Assembly (NCBI GenBank): GCA_034008185.1
Contig: CM067081.1
Span: 23,249,821-23,313,820 of the forward strand
Direction: 5' to 3'
Length of the DNA stretch: 64,000 nucleotides
DNA from: Gorsachius magnificus
Lineage: Eukaryota; Chordata; Aves; Pelecaniformes; Ardeidae
Position 1 is the stretch's first letter, and each line of letters starts with the position of its first letter. Positions 1-11,728 of the stretch are shown in pieces. The notes below the pieces were generated by a model. The model did not search any database. It had not been told where the DNA came from and saw only the letters and a list, made by a program, of their open reading frames with translations. The translations under genes were made by a program, and so were the position numbers.

Positions 1-288
1 CAGGCAGAGTGATCGCGGCTCGGGGCGAGTGATCGCTGGTCGGGACGGGCTGGGCATCGGTTGGTGGCTGGTGAGCAATTGCGTTGTGCATAATTTGTTT
101 TGTATATTCTGTATATTCTCTTACCATTCTCATTATTACTATTTTTTTTTTCTTATTAAATTGTCTCTGTCTCAACCCACGGGTCTTACTTTTTTTTTTC
201 CAATTCTCTCCCCCATCCCACTGAGGGGGGGGGGGAGTGAGTGAGCGGCTGCGTGGTGCTTAGTTGCCAGCCGGGTTAAACCATGACA
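1..288 (+). mobile_element. 3' part of an avian ERVL-like LTR, cut by the window edge
   Basis: The segment reads like the distal part of an avian endogenous-retrovirus LTR in plus orientation. It has a GC-rich stretch, then a T-rich AT tract with an ATTAAA-type polyadenylation signal near 157, the 'ggtcttac' plus T-tract, a 'ctcccccatcccactg' block, a G-run and 'gagcggctgcg'. It ends with 'gggttaaaccatgaca', the form in which this LTR class usually ends (CA). No internal retroviral coding sequence follows on the right, so this is a solo LTR or the 3' LTR of a provirus lying left of the window. Family assignment rests on recalled consensus. The exact right edge (286-290) is uncertain because of the repeated 'ca'. 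Confidence 0.75.
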
Positions 289-1591
289 CAAGAATACCCA
301 GGTGGACAAAGCATGATCCTTCAGAGAGCGTCCCCAGCCCTGAGGATGGCAGAGCCCTGGTGGCATCCAGCATAGGTGAAGTGCTGGGACATCCTGGGCA
401 TGGCTTGGCCACCAAAGGCACAGAAGCTCTACATGATAACAGGGCACCAGAGGGAGGCTCAGGCAGCCCAAAGCTGCCTGCAGGCACAGCGCTAAAAGGA
501 AAAGGCAACCCACTGTCATCCATAGGCATGGAATACGCTCCATGGCAAAGCCTTCCCAAAAACTCTTCCTGACTGGGGCAGCAAATGTGGACTGCAGCCT
601 CTGGACCCACCTCTGTAGCCTTCTCAGGAGGCTTCTCTGGAGAAGACCATGCAGAGAGCAGGAAGCATTGCCAGGATTAAAAAGCTCCATCAGTGCAGGG
701 GGCATAATTACCAGCAGATAATCCATTCATCTGGTCACATCGCCAGTCTGAGGGGGTAACTGTTCGCTAGTTGTTATTTTTAGTTGCTGTCGTGGAAGGG
801 AACACGCTTTTGTCCATCTTTGGAAGGGAATGATTTCTGCTGGAGAAAGGAGAAAAGCTTAGAAAGAATTACAGAGGCTTCAGCTCCTCTGTTAGTACAA
901 CCTGGCACACCACGTGCTGTGGAGCATTTTCCTGGGAAAGAGGCTGTGTCTCTGCATCCAGCCTGGGGAAAGCTGTAGTAAGCAGCTGCTGGCATGGTGT
1001 CTGCAGGTTGCCGTGCACTGCAGTGAGCTGGCTGTCAGCTCTGCGCCAGGCTCCTGCCGTCTGCGCTCGCTGAGTGGAAAGGTCCTTGAAAAGTCACCTG
1101 TTTCTTAAAACTGAGAGATATGATGGAATTCATCTGACAATAACTATGTAATAGGATCAGTTTGGTTTGCTGGTACACTGATGGCTTTGTCACTGTGCTC
1201 ACAAACTCCCATCTTCAGTAAACTGCACATTGATCGCTTTGGATTCGGGTTTGCTGCTGCTGAAATTACCGTGCTAGCCTGCGCCTCAGCGTGGCTTGTG
1301 CCGGGCTCCTTGCAGACTTTTAAGACAGTGTCATTGCCCTCAACTTAACATGCTCACATCGGGGCTTAAGACTCTCTCCATAAGCAGGAGGAAAGGAAAA
1401 ATACTCCTGGGGGTGGGAAGAGGGGATTTCTTCATCACTACCCAGGTTGTGCTTCTGGGGTGTGGAGGGAAAACTTAAAACCCAAACTCTGAAAAGCCCA
1501 GAACAACCAAAACCTGTGACCGCATGGTTTTCTGGGTCATTCAGGCTGGGACCTGTTGTGAAGCATCAGCTTGATTGACAGGAAATCTGAT
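289..1591. other. Intergenic, no gene recognised
   Basis: Mixed-composition unique sequence. Open frames here are short and overlap on both strands, with no recognisable domain. Nothing else is supported. Confidence 0.6.
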
Positions 1592-1841
1592 CATAGAATC
1601 ATAGAATGTTTTGGTCATCTAGTCCATCCCCCCTGCAGTGAGCAGGGACACCGCTAACTAGATCAGGTTGCTCAGAGCCCCATCCAACCTGGCCTTGAAT
1701 GTTTCCAGGGATGGGGCCTCCACCACGTCCCTGGGCAACCTGTTCCAGTGTTTCACCACCCTCATTGTAAAGAATTTCTTCCTTATATCCAGTCTAAAGC
1801 TACGCTGCTTCAGTTTAAAACCATTACCCCTTGTCCTGTCA
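1592..1841 (-). mobile_element. CR1 LINE, 5'-truncated 3' end (young copy 1)
   Basis: The left edge carries the doubled 'atagaatc' tail typical of the CR1 3' terminus, so the element runs on the minus strand. Read on that strand it encodes the C-terminal end of the CR1 reverse-transcriptase ORF, including '[19 protein letters not shown]'. About 20 bp present in the 11729 copy are missing just inside the tail (near 1610). The element stops abruptly after 'ccttgtcctgtca' at 1841. It differs from the 11729 copy at only a handful of positions over about 215 bp, so it is a young copy. Confidence 0.93.
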
Positions 1842-2734
1842 TCATGATTTTCTGTGCCGTATGCCATGTCAGAGGGGCCCCGCCAGGTGAACCAGGGCTT
1901 TCTGGGCATTGCACAGGCAAAGGCAGGGGCAGGGGGCAAGAGCCAGCTACGGTGATGTTGATGCCTTGTATCTCCTGCTAAAGCATGAAGAAACGGGAAG
2001 AAGGTCTGTTCTGTCTTTCTCTGTACTCTCACCAGCATGCCTGCAGCTTTTCTGCTTTTTTTTCTTTTCTTCTTTTCTTTCCTTAACACACAGACACAGA
2101 TAAGAGCAGTTTTAGCAAGAGGCAGGATGAAGGATCTAAAAAGCACATTCCTTTCCCTCCTTGGGTCCTTCTTGCAAAAATAGTGTCTATTTTTATTACT
2201 ATTACATAAAATAAATGCTAAATAGCATCCATGGAGGAAAAACCCAGAAGCCAGGCCTGTGGCGGAGCAGCTGAGGTGCTAGATGTGGGGCTGGTTGCCT
2301 GGCAAGTGGCTGACGCTTTCTGGCTGCGGCTGCTGTTCTGCACCGAGGGCGGGTGCCGTGTCTGCGACTGCCAAAGCTGGACCTAACCTCGAGCTGTCTT
2401 TACCAGAGACAAAGACGAGCGTGGGATTTTACCTGTTTGCAGTGGACTGAGAAGGTATTTAAGGATGCAACCAGTGCCCGTGATAAATCTCTCCCTTCCT
2501 GCCTCCACCGTACCCTCCTGTGCATGCAGACGACCTCACAAAAAATCCTGGTTTCTCAGAAATTTCACAGGGTATATTTTATTTACAGAGCTGAGAGTCT
2601 GGAAAAATCAGCAAATGCACAAAACTTGTGCTATTTCAGCATTTTCTCCATCGCAGCCCTTTCTGCCACGTGCCCAGGTGAGCTCCCCGCTGACCTATCT
2701 CCTCAGCCTGCAGACCCTTCTCATAAATTTGCAG
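1842..2734. other. Intergenic, no gene recognised
   Basis: Contains a pyrimidine-rich tract at about 2053-2090. An open frame begins at 2353 and runs on into the old CR1 remnant, with no recognisable domain. No other feature seen. Confidence 0.5.
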
Positions 2735-2880
2735 TATTTCAGGGCAGAAGGGAACCTCAAACCACCCGGGCAGACTGCCTGTCTAACCCAGGCTATTACA
2801 TTGCATTTGCTTACCTCTGTCTGGAGCCCAATTACTTGTGTGGGAACGCAGGCATCCGGCCTTGTGCTGGCGATCGCTAT
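2735..2880 (-). mobile_element. Ancient, decayed CR1-type LINE 3' end
   Basis: The order of blocks ('cagggcagaagggaacctc', 'tgcctgtctaacccaggc', 'ttacctctgtctggagccc', 'aattacttgtg') follows the 3' region of old CR1 families known from turtles, crocodilians and birds, on the minus strand. It is much more diverged than the 1.6-kb and 11.7-kb copies. Boundaries are approximate. Assignment is from recalled consensus and needs a repeat-library search. Confidence 0.5.
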
Positions 2881-3124
2881 TGCCTTTGGCACTGAGAGTT
2901 AATGGCTAAGCACCCTGGCTGGTGGAGACCTGTACTCCACTTCCAAGCTGAATTTGTGTGGCTGCAGCTTCATTCCTTAGTTCTTGCTGGGACTTTCTCC
3001 TCTATATCATGCAGTCCCTTTACAACCCCTGTTTTCTCTCTGAACAAGTTCATATGAATTGTAGCACGGTCAGCTCTCAATATCCTTTACAAACTTTTCA
3101 GGTTTTTCACAGCAGCATTTTCTC

Positions 3125-3600
3125 TGAAGCCGTGAAAAGCCAAAATCAGGACTCAATAGTCTTGATGACTATTAAGCAGGTATTCTCCATCTCAGCGCTG
3201 GACATACAGGGGATCGCCCCTCCTAATGTGCACACCGCACAGGGTTAATTGCGTAGCTTTTATACAAGTTATACATACATATTCATTACATTCCTCAGAA
3301 AAGGCGGGGACAGGTAAATTAATTCCTGGAAATCATTTACATATTCTTCTCCAAGTTGCACATGCTCAGTGATTTGAGTCAGTGGTCTTCAGGGGTCGTT
3401 TATTTCATCCACTCTTCTTCTTCACCTTGTCCTTTTGGTGAACTTCAGCTTTTACCCCCCCCTTATTCTGCTGTCAGAACAACACAGTCGGTACCTGCCA
3501 GCTCCCCATCCTTGAAACATTCCCCTTTACCTCCGTATCTCAAGGTTCCCATCCCTGGCTATCCTCATATCGACAAAATGCTAGATGTTTTGTCCCCTAC
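3125..3600 (-). mobile_element. Solo LTR of an avian endogenous retrovirus, minus orientation
   Basis: Read on the minus strand the segment has a U3-like part with 'cgacccctgaagaccactga', a TATA box (TATAAAAG, plus coordinates 3257-3264), then an R/U5-like part with 'aggaggggcgatcccc', 'gaatacctgcttaatagtc' and 'actattgagtcctg'. It ends at '...cacggcttca' at 3125. This order and wording match avian ERV LTRs. The 5' edge is less certain: a 'TGTAGGGGACAAAAC' start at 3600 is the best candidate, but related sequence could extend towards 3640-3840. No clean target-site duplication was found. No coding remains flank it, so it is probably a solo LTR. Confidence 0.68.
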
Positions 3601-6600
3601 ATGCCTTCCAAGGCCGGCAACAAAGATAGGCAATTTACTACAAATCTCTTCTTTTTCTCTGATGATGCACATTCCACACTTAGTTTCTTATCAACAGTTT
3701 TTCACCTCGTATGGTTAGTAAGTTTAACCTAAAACAATGTTAGTACTTTAAGCTGGATCCTCCTCAAGGATGTTCTGCTTTCTCAGGGCTGTTATCACAT
3801 CCCAGCTACAGCTGGCTTCACAAAGGTCTCTTGTTAACCCTTTAGCATCCCTTCATCTCCAAGTCTTGACTTTTTTTTTTTTTTTTTTGGTAACTTCTTA
3901 AATATCGAACACCTTCCAAAACTGCAGAGACCAGGAGTGGATGCAGTGTTAGTATGCATGGTTAAAATAGCCCTTTCAGCCCCAGCTGGATATTCAGGGG
4001 TCACAAGAGACCTTTTAGGCACACAAGGGACATGTTTTCCCACTTTTCCCCTGAATTCCTCATCCCTCCTGGACACAGCCCTGCTGTCCCGCTTCCTTCC
4101 CTACTGCTCCACATCTGGCTCTGGGATTCAAAAGCCTTTTCTTCATAAGGCTCAGCAGACTGAGAAGTCCAGCTTACGGTGCACGGGCAGTCCTGTTCCT
4201 TCCACTGTTCCCTGGGCTACCTGCTGCTCTCCCGGCCACCGAGGAGACCACCAGAGCCTGCTGGCTCCTGGCAAAGCCGCACCATCCTGCACACATGCCC
4301 TGAGTGCTCTGGCGCTGCTGGCAGCTGCTTGCGGAGGGGACAGCAGGCGGCTTGTCACTCCTCCCAGGTGCGAAATTTTAAAAATAATTTCTAAGAAATT
4401 CCTTTTAGCATCTTTTAGAGATGCAAGAATCTGGCCAGATAATGGAAAATACAGGACAAAGCAGAGGGACCAAAGATGGTAACAAGGCAGAAACCAAAGT
4501 GAAGGTCCCAAGGGCTTGGGCGTACGTCTGAGTGACTGAGCTCACCAAGCCCCTGCTATGGGCTGGCTGCTGGGCTCCCACTGCTCCTGGGAGAGCTTTT
4601 CGGCAGCGGCAAGGCGAGGCAATGGATGCCAGCCTCCCTGGCAGGGACAGAGGCCCAACCACCATGTCTCGCCTTTGATGAGCGGTGGGAGAACAGGGTC
4701 AGGAAACTGCTGCAGCCCAGACGGGATGGTGTAACCTGGCCCGGCACGCTCACCTGGTTGGGTTTTACATCTGTCTTGGGGGCCTGAGTAATGGCTGTGA
4801 TTTGCAGAGGTCCCCCAGTAGCTGCTCCAACATCTCATAAATCTTCATAAAACCCACTTAAAAATCAAGGGCTCATAGGACCTTTGCTCTTACCCATGCA
4901 TCCCCACGCAACCTGAGCATCTCTGGCCTTTGGAAGCGTCTGTGAGCAGGGTAGATGGTTCAGCCTTCCCTAAATTGATGGGTGGATAGTCTGTCACGAG
5001 GGCATTGAGCCAAATTTACAAATAGATGCAGCTCCTGTTAAATTCAGTGCAAAACCAGGCATAAAAAACAAAGCTGAATTTCAGCTAGAGTCTCTTTATT
5101 CTGTAATAAATTCCTAAATGGATTGTCAGATTTGATATTCTCATAAATGTCTAATTAAGGAAAAAGCAAACTTCTGCTTCATAAAATCCCTGACTGATAG
5201 TACTAATAAAATGTCATAAATGCAATGAATGTTGTGATAATGCTTTTAGAGACTAATTGCCTTTCATTATCATCAGCACAGAAATGATCAGCACCCGGAC
5301 TAAGATACCGCTGTGCCGTGGTGGTGTCGGCAGATGCAGGACAGGGACCGGCCAAGAGGAAGAGGAGAAGGGAGGGGTTTTGCGTCAGAGGCTGGGTTTG
5401 GTGCCTTCCTCATCTGTTGCTGGGCTGGAGGCCACCGTGGGAGTGGGGAGCCCTGTGCCCAGGCCCGTGGGTGTTCACTGACACGGCTTGTCACCATGCA
5501 CGGTCTCTCTGCCCTGTGGAGCATTACCCTTGCAGCAGGGACCCAAGCGTAAGGGTTGTGGCTGCCACTGAGGCAATTTGGGGACCCCCAAGCTCAGCTC
5601 CTCATCTGTGTTCAAGGCAAGGAGGGTGCTCTCGGCTGGATTCATGTGCCCCCAGACAGGGATCCAAGCAGAGCTTTGCTTTGCTGCTCCCCTGGCATCA
5701 CAGCAGTGAGCTCTCCCTGCATCCTGCGCTCACCCCCACCCCAGCTGTACAGGGGTTTTAAAGTTGGAGATGGTTCTGTGGAAATTATGTGCAAGTACGC
5801 AAATTATTTCATTATGTCGCTGGCATGAAATGCCACACACAGAGTGGATAAAAGCTTGGCAGCTACAGGAATGGTGGAAGAGAAAAGGAGTTCAAAGAGG
5901 GATGCTAAGCTCCCTCGTCTTCCTCTTGCCCTCTGCGTGAGCCAGCTGTGGGGGAGAAAAAAGCCTCCAGGCTGGCCTGGGAAAGTGTGAGATCTCCACC
6001 TAGCTTCCCCTGGCTACATCCAACGTGTTTGGTTAATGCAGCTGAGCATCGATACTTTGGCTGGAATTTAGTCACATATTGAGCTGCATCCGTGCCACGT
6101 TTGCAGTCCACGTGTATCCTCCCCAGCCTCGCCTAATAAATGATGAGTGATAGAGAGAAGGAAGGACCAGGAGCTTCTGTTTTCTTTATCCCCCAAAGCA
6201 AAAAGTCAAGACTGGCAGTAAGAAAAAAATTTTTTTCATAATTTTTTGTCTAACACAGCAGTGCTGGGGGTCAGGAAGGTCCTGCAGAGGATAGGGCATG
6301 CACATGCGAAACCCCTGGTGTTAAAATGCCAAGGAAGTTTTGAGAAAATATGAGTAAACCTTCCCAACACACTTATTTCCCCCCCTGCCCAGTGTCCCGC
6401 CTCTCGTTGTTAGGCAGCTGTACCGAGCTGAGGCCGAAGGCTGCCGGCACTGACCCGGCATCGCTCTTGCCCCAAGTGCTGCAGCCGACCCAGGAGCCCT
6501 GTGGCTCCAAAATCCTAACCCTGGCTGGCTTCTACCGGCTGTGTCCAGCCTCACGCTCGCAGCCTCAGCGATTAGATCATTTAATAAACCATCTCATTTC

Positions 6601-6690
6601 GGGCTGTTTTGTGTAAAGCGTTTTACCTGGCTTTATTTCGCGCATTGCTTTGTATTCCTTCAAACTCCAACCCTGCAAATCGATGCGGTG
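3601..6690. other. Intergenic with an 18-bp T tract, no gene
   Basis: A T18 homopolymer lies at 3871-3888. The rest is unique-looking sequence of mixed composition with no exon, tRNA or further repeat recognised. An open frame at 3937-4482 has no domain and is matched by antisense frames. Confidence 0.55.
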
Positions 6691-7710
6691 CTGCTATTGT
6701 TGCCTCTAAAATGTTTACTCCTGGCTCTCTTTAGGACCTAAAAGGCTGAAAACTGCATCGTAATTGCCCAATTAGTCCTAATGCTGCGTGGTGTGACTGT
6801 TTAGTTACCATATATTGTGTACAGAACTAATTGTGGTGAAAGTAAATGAATGTGAAGGAAACAAACAAGCTACTAGAAAATAATTACTTGGAGTGTTTCT
6901 TTTTAGTACCTGTACAGCAGATTTCATTATAGTCAACAGCTTCTAAAGCTGCTTGAAATAGCGGTATTTGTCATTTTCATAGAAACTTGATAATGACATT
7001 AATTTATCTTAATGGTCTGTTCTATTGTTATAAATAGTAAAATTAGCTTAAATTGTCTTGCTTTTGCTGGTTTTGGATGGCTCCAAAGGGCCCCACAACA
7101 GCAGATGAGTAGATAATTTGGTGTGCTTGACAGATTTCCAATAATTTGTTATGTGGAACATGAGGTAATGCTAGTACCATTAATGTTCATTTTCCTCTAA
7201 ATTCATTACTGCCCTTTTCCCTTTTATCTTTTTTAATGTCTGGGCCATTTTTCTATATTTCAAGTGGAGCTACAAAGCCTATTCATATTCAGCTATAGTA
7301 GCTATTAACATTCTGCACATAGAGAACATCATGTAGAAAAACAGCTCTTTATGAAATGATGAGGCTGGTGGCTATTTATGCTGCAAAGTAGGCAAAATGG
7401 GTTGTTTGCTGGTATTAGGGATTGGCTGTAATTAAGTCAAATGTAATTTTAAAGAAATTTAAATGTTTTCATTTTTATAGCCAAGGTAAAACACAATTCA
7501 GGGAAATTCTAAAAAGGTGTAAATGCATTAATAAAAACTATTTTCCCTGTTTTCTACCACTCCTGTTTAAACTTCACCGAGGATTTTATGCATGACTAGT
7601 TATTTGCACAATATTTTCTACCCAATTTAAACCTAATTAGTCTTGGGAAAGTATTAAAATTAACGGTACTTTTATGTGGGTTTGCTGATATGGTAATGAT
7701 CTGAACAAAC
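6691..7710. other. AT-rich unique block, candidate conserved noncoding element
   Basis: About 1 kb of AT-rich but not simple-sequence DNA, nearly free of long open frames and repeats, with many TAAT/ATTA cores (for example 'ctaattgtggtg' near 6827, 'acattaatttatctt' near 6997, 'accattaatgttcat' near 7176). This texture is typical of deeply conserved developmental noncoding elements in amniotes. It is inference only, since conservation cannot be seen from one sequence. Confidence 0.35.
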
Positions 7711-8063
7711 AGGATAGCTTTCCATGAGGGAAGAATTATTTTGCCACCTTCTCCTTTTCTTTCTTTTTACTTTTGTATCTAACCAACATCGGCATCCTCT
7801 TCCCCTCCAGATGCAGAGATGCAGCGCAATGGAGGGGGAGGAAGGAGATGAGATTTTGCTGCCTGTATCTCCCCGGCGTGTATGTAGCGTCTATGAAAAC
7901 CCAAGCAGAAGCAGTGAGACAAGGCTGGCTGCCATGGGGTGACCATGGAGGGATGCCTGGCACCACGGCCACATCCCCGTCACGTGGCAGGGAGGTGAGA
8001 GGGGTTTTGCTCTGGGAGAGGATGCCCTGGTGGCACCTCGCTGGTGAACAATGGTGGTACTGC

Positions 8064-8082
8064 TGGTGGTGGTGGTGGTGGT
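8064..8082. repeat. (TGG)n microsatellite
   Basis: An uninterrupted run of six TGG trinucleotide units. It explains the run of tryptophans in the overlapping spurious frame. Confidence 0.95.
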
Positions 8083-8348
8083 GAGCCCCTGTTCAGCCAG
8101 GCAGGAGAGGCATCACCCTGCGGGCACCCCCTTTCTGCTGGAAAGCCCTTGGTCAGCCGTAGATCTTGGCAGACCAAGCTGAATGCTTCCACCAAAGTGT
8201 GTCCTTCTGATGAAACTTCAAAGAGAAAGTGCTCCTGAGTGATGAAAGTATTTTTGAAAGTTGCCATTTCACAGAATCTCAGAGTTGTCTTTCAGGAAAG
8301 GCTTAATCGAGAACATTCTTAGTTTCTGTATTACATTATTTTTAGATT

Positions 8349-8545
8349 TCACAGAATCCCAGCGGGGTTGAGGTGGAAAGGGACCTCTGGAGGTCATTTG
8401 GTCCAACCCCTTGCTCAAGCACAGCCACCTCAAGCTGGTTGCCCAGGACCACTCCAGATGGCATTGGGGTATCTCTGAGGTGGGCACTGATATCTCTTCA
8501 GTTTAGGTGTATTGGGCAACATGCACCTCTGAGAGGCCACTGATT
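8349..8545 (-). mobile_element. CR1 LINE fragment, moderately diverged
   Basis: It begins with the CR1 3' tail 'tcacagaatcccag' and continues with 'gaggtggaaagggacctctg', 'gaggtcatttggtccaac', 'gctcaagcacagccacc' and 'ggttgcccaggacca', the usual order for the minus-oriented 3' end. Beyond about 8480 it is degraded, with 'attgggcaac' near 8510 as a remaining anchor. The right boundary is approximate. Confidence 0.85.
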
Positions 8546-11500
8546 AACATGGTTGTCAAAACAGTCTGTTATTTTAAACTTCTCTTTAAAAGGAACTGCT
8601 GCTTATCACCAATGTAAATGTTCTACTTTTAAGCCCAGCTCCAGCGTGCCGCTTGGTTGTGATGATGGGACCCCCTCAACCAGGTTTAGCCACACGGGGG
8701 GCCCTCAGTGAGCCCCCTCATTGGTCAGGGAACACGAAAGGCTCCAGGACTAGTCCAGCCCTTGCTTGGGCAAGCACCTAAGTATATGGAGGGATCACCT
8801 TCCCACCTCCCTGCTGCTCATGGAGGCATGTTTAGAAGAAATGCTCAGCCTCTGGGTGGGTGAAGTCGGCTGATTTGGAATCTCCCCACAGCTACCAACA
8901 AGGTGGGTGGGCATTTTTCCTTCTGCAAAATGGGGTACCCCAAAGGTGGGTGCCCAAATGCCAGCCGGCATCGCCACCTGTCCCCCTGCAAGCTGACAGC
9001 AGCAGCCAGCAGGTGCTTGCAGGGGGTGGCTCTACCCAATGTTACCCCTAAAGGGGCCACCTGACAGCCCCCAGACCAAAAGCTTTGAGCTGGGTTTTGT
9101 CTGAGATGCATAATTTCCAACCCAGGAGCACCTTACAGGAGGTGGCTTGCTGTGGTGGCCCCCCAGCATGGACCTCCCTGAACACCCCACCCCTTGGGTA
9201 CCCCATTTTTATGTCTTACCACATGTGCTTAATGCTGTCTGATGCTGCCTGCATCCCAGGAGAGGAAGGTGAAATAGTCTTCATTGCTTAAATTTTCTTG
9301 ACTGCTCTCCAAACCAGCCTCTCTTGGGAACTTTACATCTGACTTATTTGGAGAACTCCTGTGAAGCATTAGCTATCTACAGCAGGATTCATCTCACCTG
9401 CCTTTAGATGCTATTATGTGAAAGTCAGTACCTGGGCTGCCTATCCCCTCTTGCTTTCAAGACAGGGAAAAAAAAAAGCGCTATGCTCAGTGTGAGTCAG
9501 CTGATTTATTTTAGACAACTACATTAGGATGAGATGAACAGCACCTAAAAGTGCCGATTTCTTTCCATTAAGGAGAAAGGGAGCCCGGGCTCCTTGGTAT
9601 AAACATTAGGTATCAACATGACAGATACCTGGGCAGAGCATCTCTGTCCTCATGCCTCACATCCAGACCAACGGCGGGAGCAACACTCACCTGGTGAACA
9701 TCACCACCACCACGAAGCTCCCAGGCAGCTCAAAGATTGCACAGTTACAGCCGCGCTTTACTTCAAGGTATGGAAGCGCAATGTAATTGTGCATTGCAAA
9801 GCCTTTCTGGATTTCCAAAGCTTGTGTTTCTCTTCAAGTTTGGGCTGAAGCTTACCTGAAGTCTCCCCAAAGGTGTATTTTGCTATTCCTGTTTCGTATA
9901 TATGAGTTTTAAATATTTTTTTTTTAAACATGTGCTTGTCTTATTTTTAAGTTCTGGAGATGTCACTGTGCATACTGAATTTTAAGAAAATGCCTTTTGT
10001 CTGTTGCTGCTCCTGTACTGAGAAATATATTGACTTGACTGAGCATTTATAATTAAAATATTTGATATTCAACGCTTTCAAAGACTCACCGAATGACAGT
10101 CAGGCACACCTGGCTGAAGCTGGAAACAGCACGTTTTATCTGTTGTTTGCTAGTGTCTGTCACAACATGCCAGGCTTGCTCCTCACTCCCTGGTTAGCTT
10201 TTTTCTGTCTGACAATGAAAAATCACACTAAATGACGGGGAAATTTGCATCGCAAAGATGCAGCTTGGTGCTCAGCCTTCTTTCTTCATGATAAAGCCAA
10301 TAGGTTTTTCCATTTCAGTATCCACAACCCATACGATTGGTAAAAAAACCCACTCTCAAGCCCAGGTGAGCAGCTCCTTATTCTTTACTGTGAATGGGAG
10401 ACAGCGGGAGAGCAATGCAGCATCTGAAGGATAGAGCTGATAAAATTTACCCTAAACCGAGGAAGATGTCCATCTGGCTGCTCATTTGTAAAATAACAAC
10501 AGAAGGATAAGCTGCAAGCCTTGCATCTTACTCACTTCTGTTGACTTTACCTGGAGTCCCTTAGGGGAAGCTGTGGCCAGTGCCCGGGGAGACCCTGCTG
10601 GCCCACGGCAGCCGATGGCCCCCACCAGGCCACCGGCGTGGGGCTGCGGCGTGACGGCGGGGCCAGCTTGCACTGGCAGCCTTGCCACTAAACCCTCCTC
10701 TTTTAGGGCTTTATCACACATGTGTAAAGGTTGATTTGCTTTGGCGCTCTGCGCAGAGGACTTCGCAGAGGGAGCAAGGTTTTGGTTTAGTTGTATTTCA
10801 AAGAACGGGTACCTGAATGCTCCAACCATGAGAAACAGCAATAGCTGAGGAGCTGTGGTTCTTGTGCTAATAGAGCACGAATTAAGGCAAAGTGAAGCCA
10901 TTACAGACACCTCGTGTTGACAATCCACATGTGGGGCAGTCGCGTAGCCCACGAGGCCATAATACATGCAAAGACCTGGATGCAGTCGATCTCTTTGCTA
11001 ATAGAATTAACCAATTCTAGCAATAAATGAAAGATGTTCTAAAAGCAGATGAATGCATTAGACTTTGCTAGATCGGGACAAGTTTTCCTCTGCCTGATGC
11101 AGGATGGTGAGCAGCAGCAGCCGTCTGCCGGGAGATGTTTCTGCAGCACTTCTCGATTGACTCCATTCCTGATAAAAACATCCCTCCCCCTGACTTCCTT
11201 GCCAACAAAAATAACGAGACACAGAAATAAAATGAAATGAGCCTGCCCTGGGGTTGAATCACCTGTCCCGGCTGTAGCTTGCAGCAGCAGCAGCTCTGGT
11301 CCAGTGGTGCTGGGTGGGTGGTGGGGTCCATCCTTCCCGGGTCTTGGTACTTTGGGAAAGATACAGTTCTTATAAAAGGTGAGGGGAAGGTGAATTAGGA
11401 GAGAAAGAAGCAAAGGAAAAATGAGAGTGTTTTGTTTTGGTTTTGGTTTTTTTAACCTAGCTAAAATGGATTTACAGCTGTGTAAGGAGCAGAGCTATGC

Positions 11501-11579
11501 CTCAAGGAGCTGCAAGTCTGGATGGAGAACAAACAAGTGGAATTCAGCCCATGCCGGGCCACCCAAATGGCTGCAGACT
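8546..11579. other. Intergenic, no gene recognised
   Basis: Mostly unique sequence. A CpG-richer patch lies at about 10590-10690. The longest frame (10482-10967, minus) shows no domain and no exon structure. Nothing further is supported. Confidence 0.55.
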
Positions 11580-11728
11580 TTTAGGTAATTATCTATAATT
11601 TGTTACCTATAACATAGAGATTGTTACAGTTAATTATATAGGTAATTATAATACATGGGTAATACATAATGTATAGATCATATATATTATCTATAAAATA
11701 TGCTAGAAAATTACCTATAATTTCCCTG
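11580..11728. repeat. AT-rich low-complexity tract with inverted and direct repeats
   Basis: The words 'taggtaatta', 'acctataa' and 'atctataa' recur in both orientations ('taggtaattatctataattt' near 11581 against 'aaattacctataattt' near 11708). The tract is therefore a partly self-complementary AT-rich block. It directly abuts the 3' tail of the CR1 copy beginning at 11729. Confidence 0.7.

Noticed and set aside
2353..2895. A 180-codon open frame on the plus strand
   Set aside because: No domain or homology is recognised, its 3' part runs through a decayed CR1 remnant, and another plus frame overlaps it. Chance opening is the simplest explanation.
1..3600. The two LTRs as ends of one provirus
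   Set aside because: They are in opposite orientations, differ in sequence family, and no internal retroviral sequence lies between them.
8265..8290. 'ttcacagaatctcagagttg', resembling a CR1 3' tail
   Set aside because: Nothing after it matches CR1, so the likeness to the 8349 tail is probably chance or a tiny remnant.
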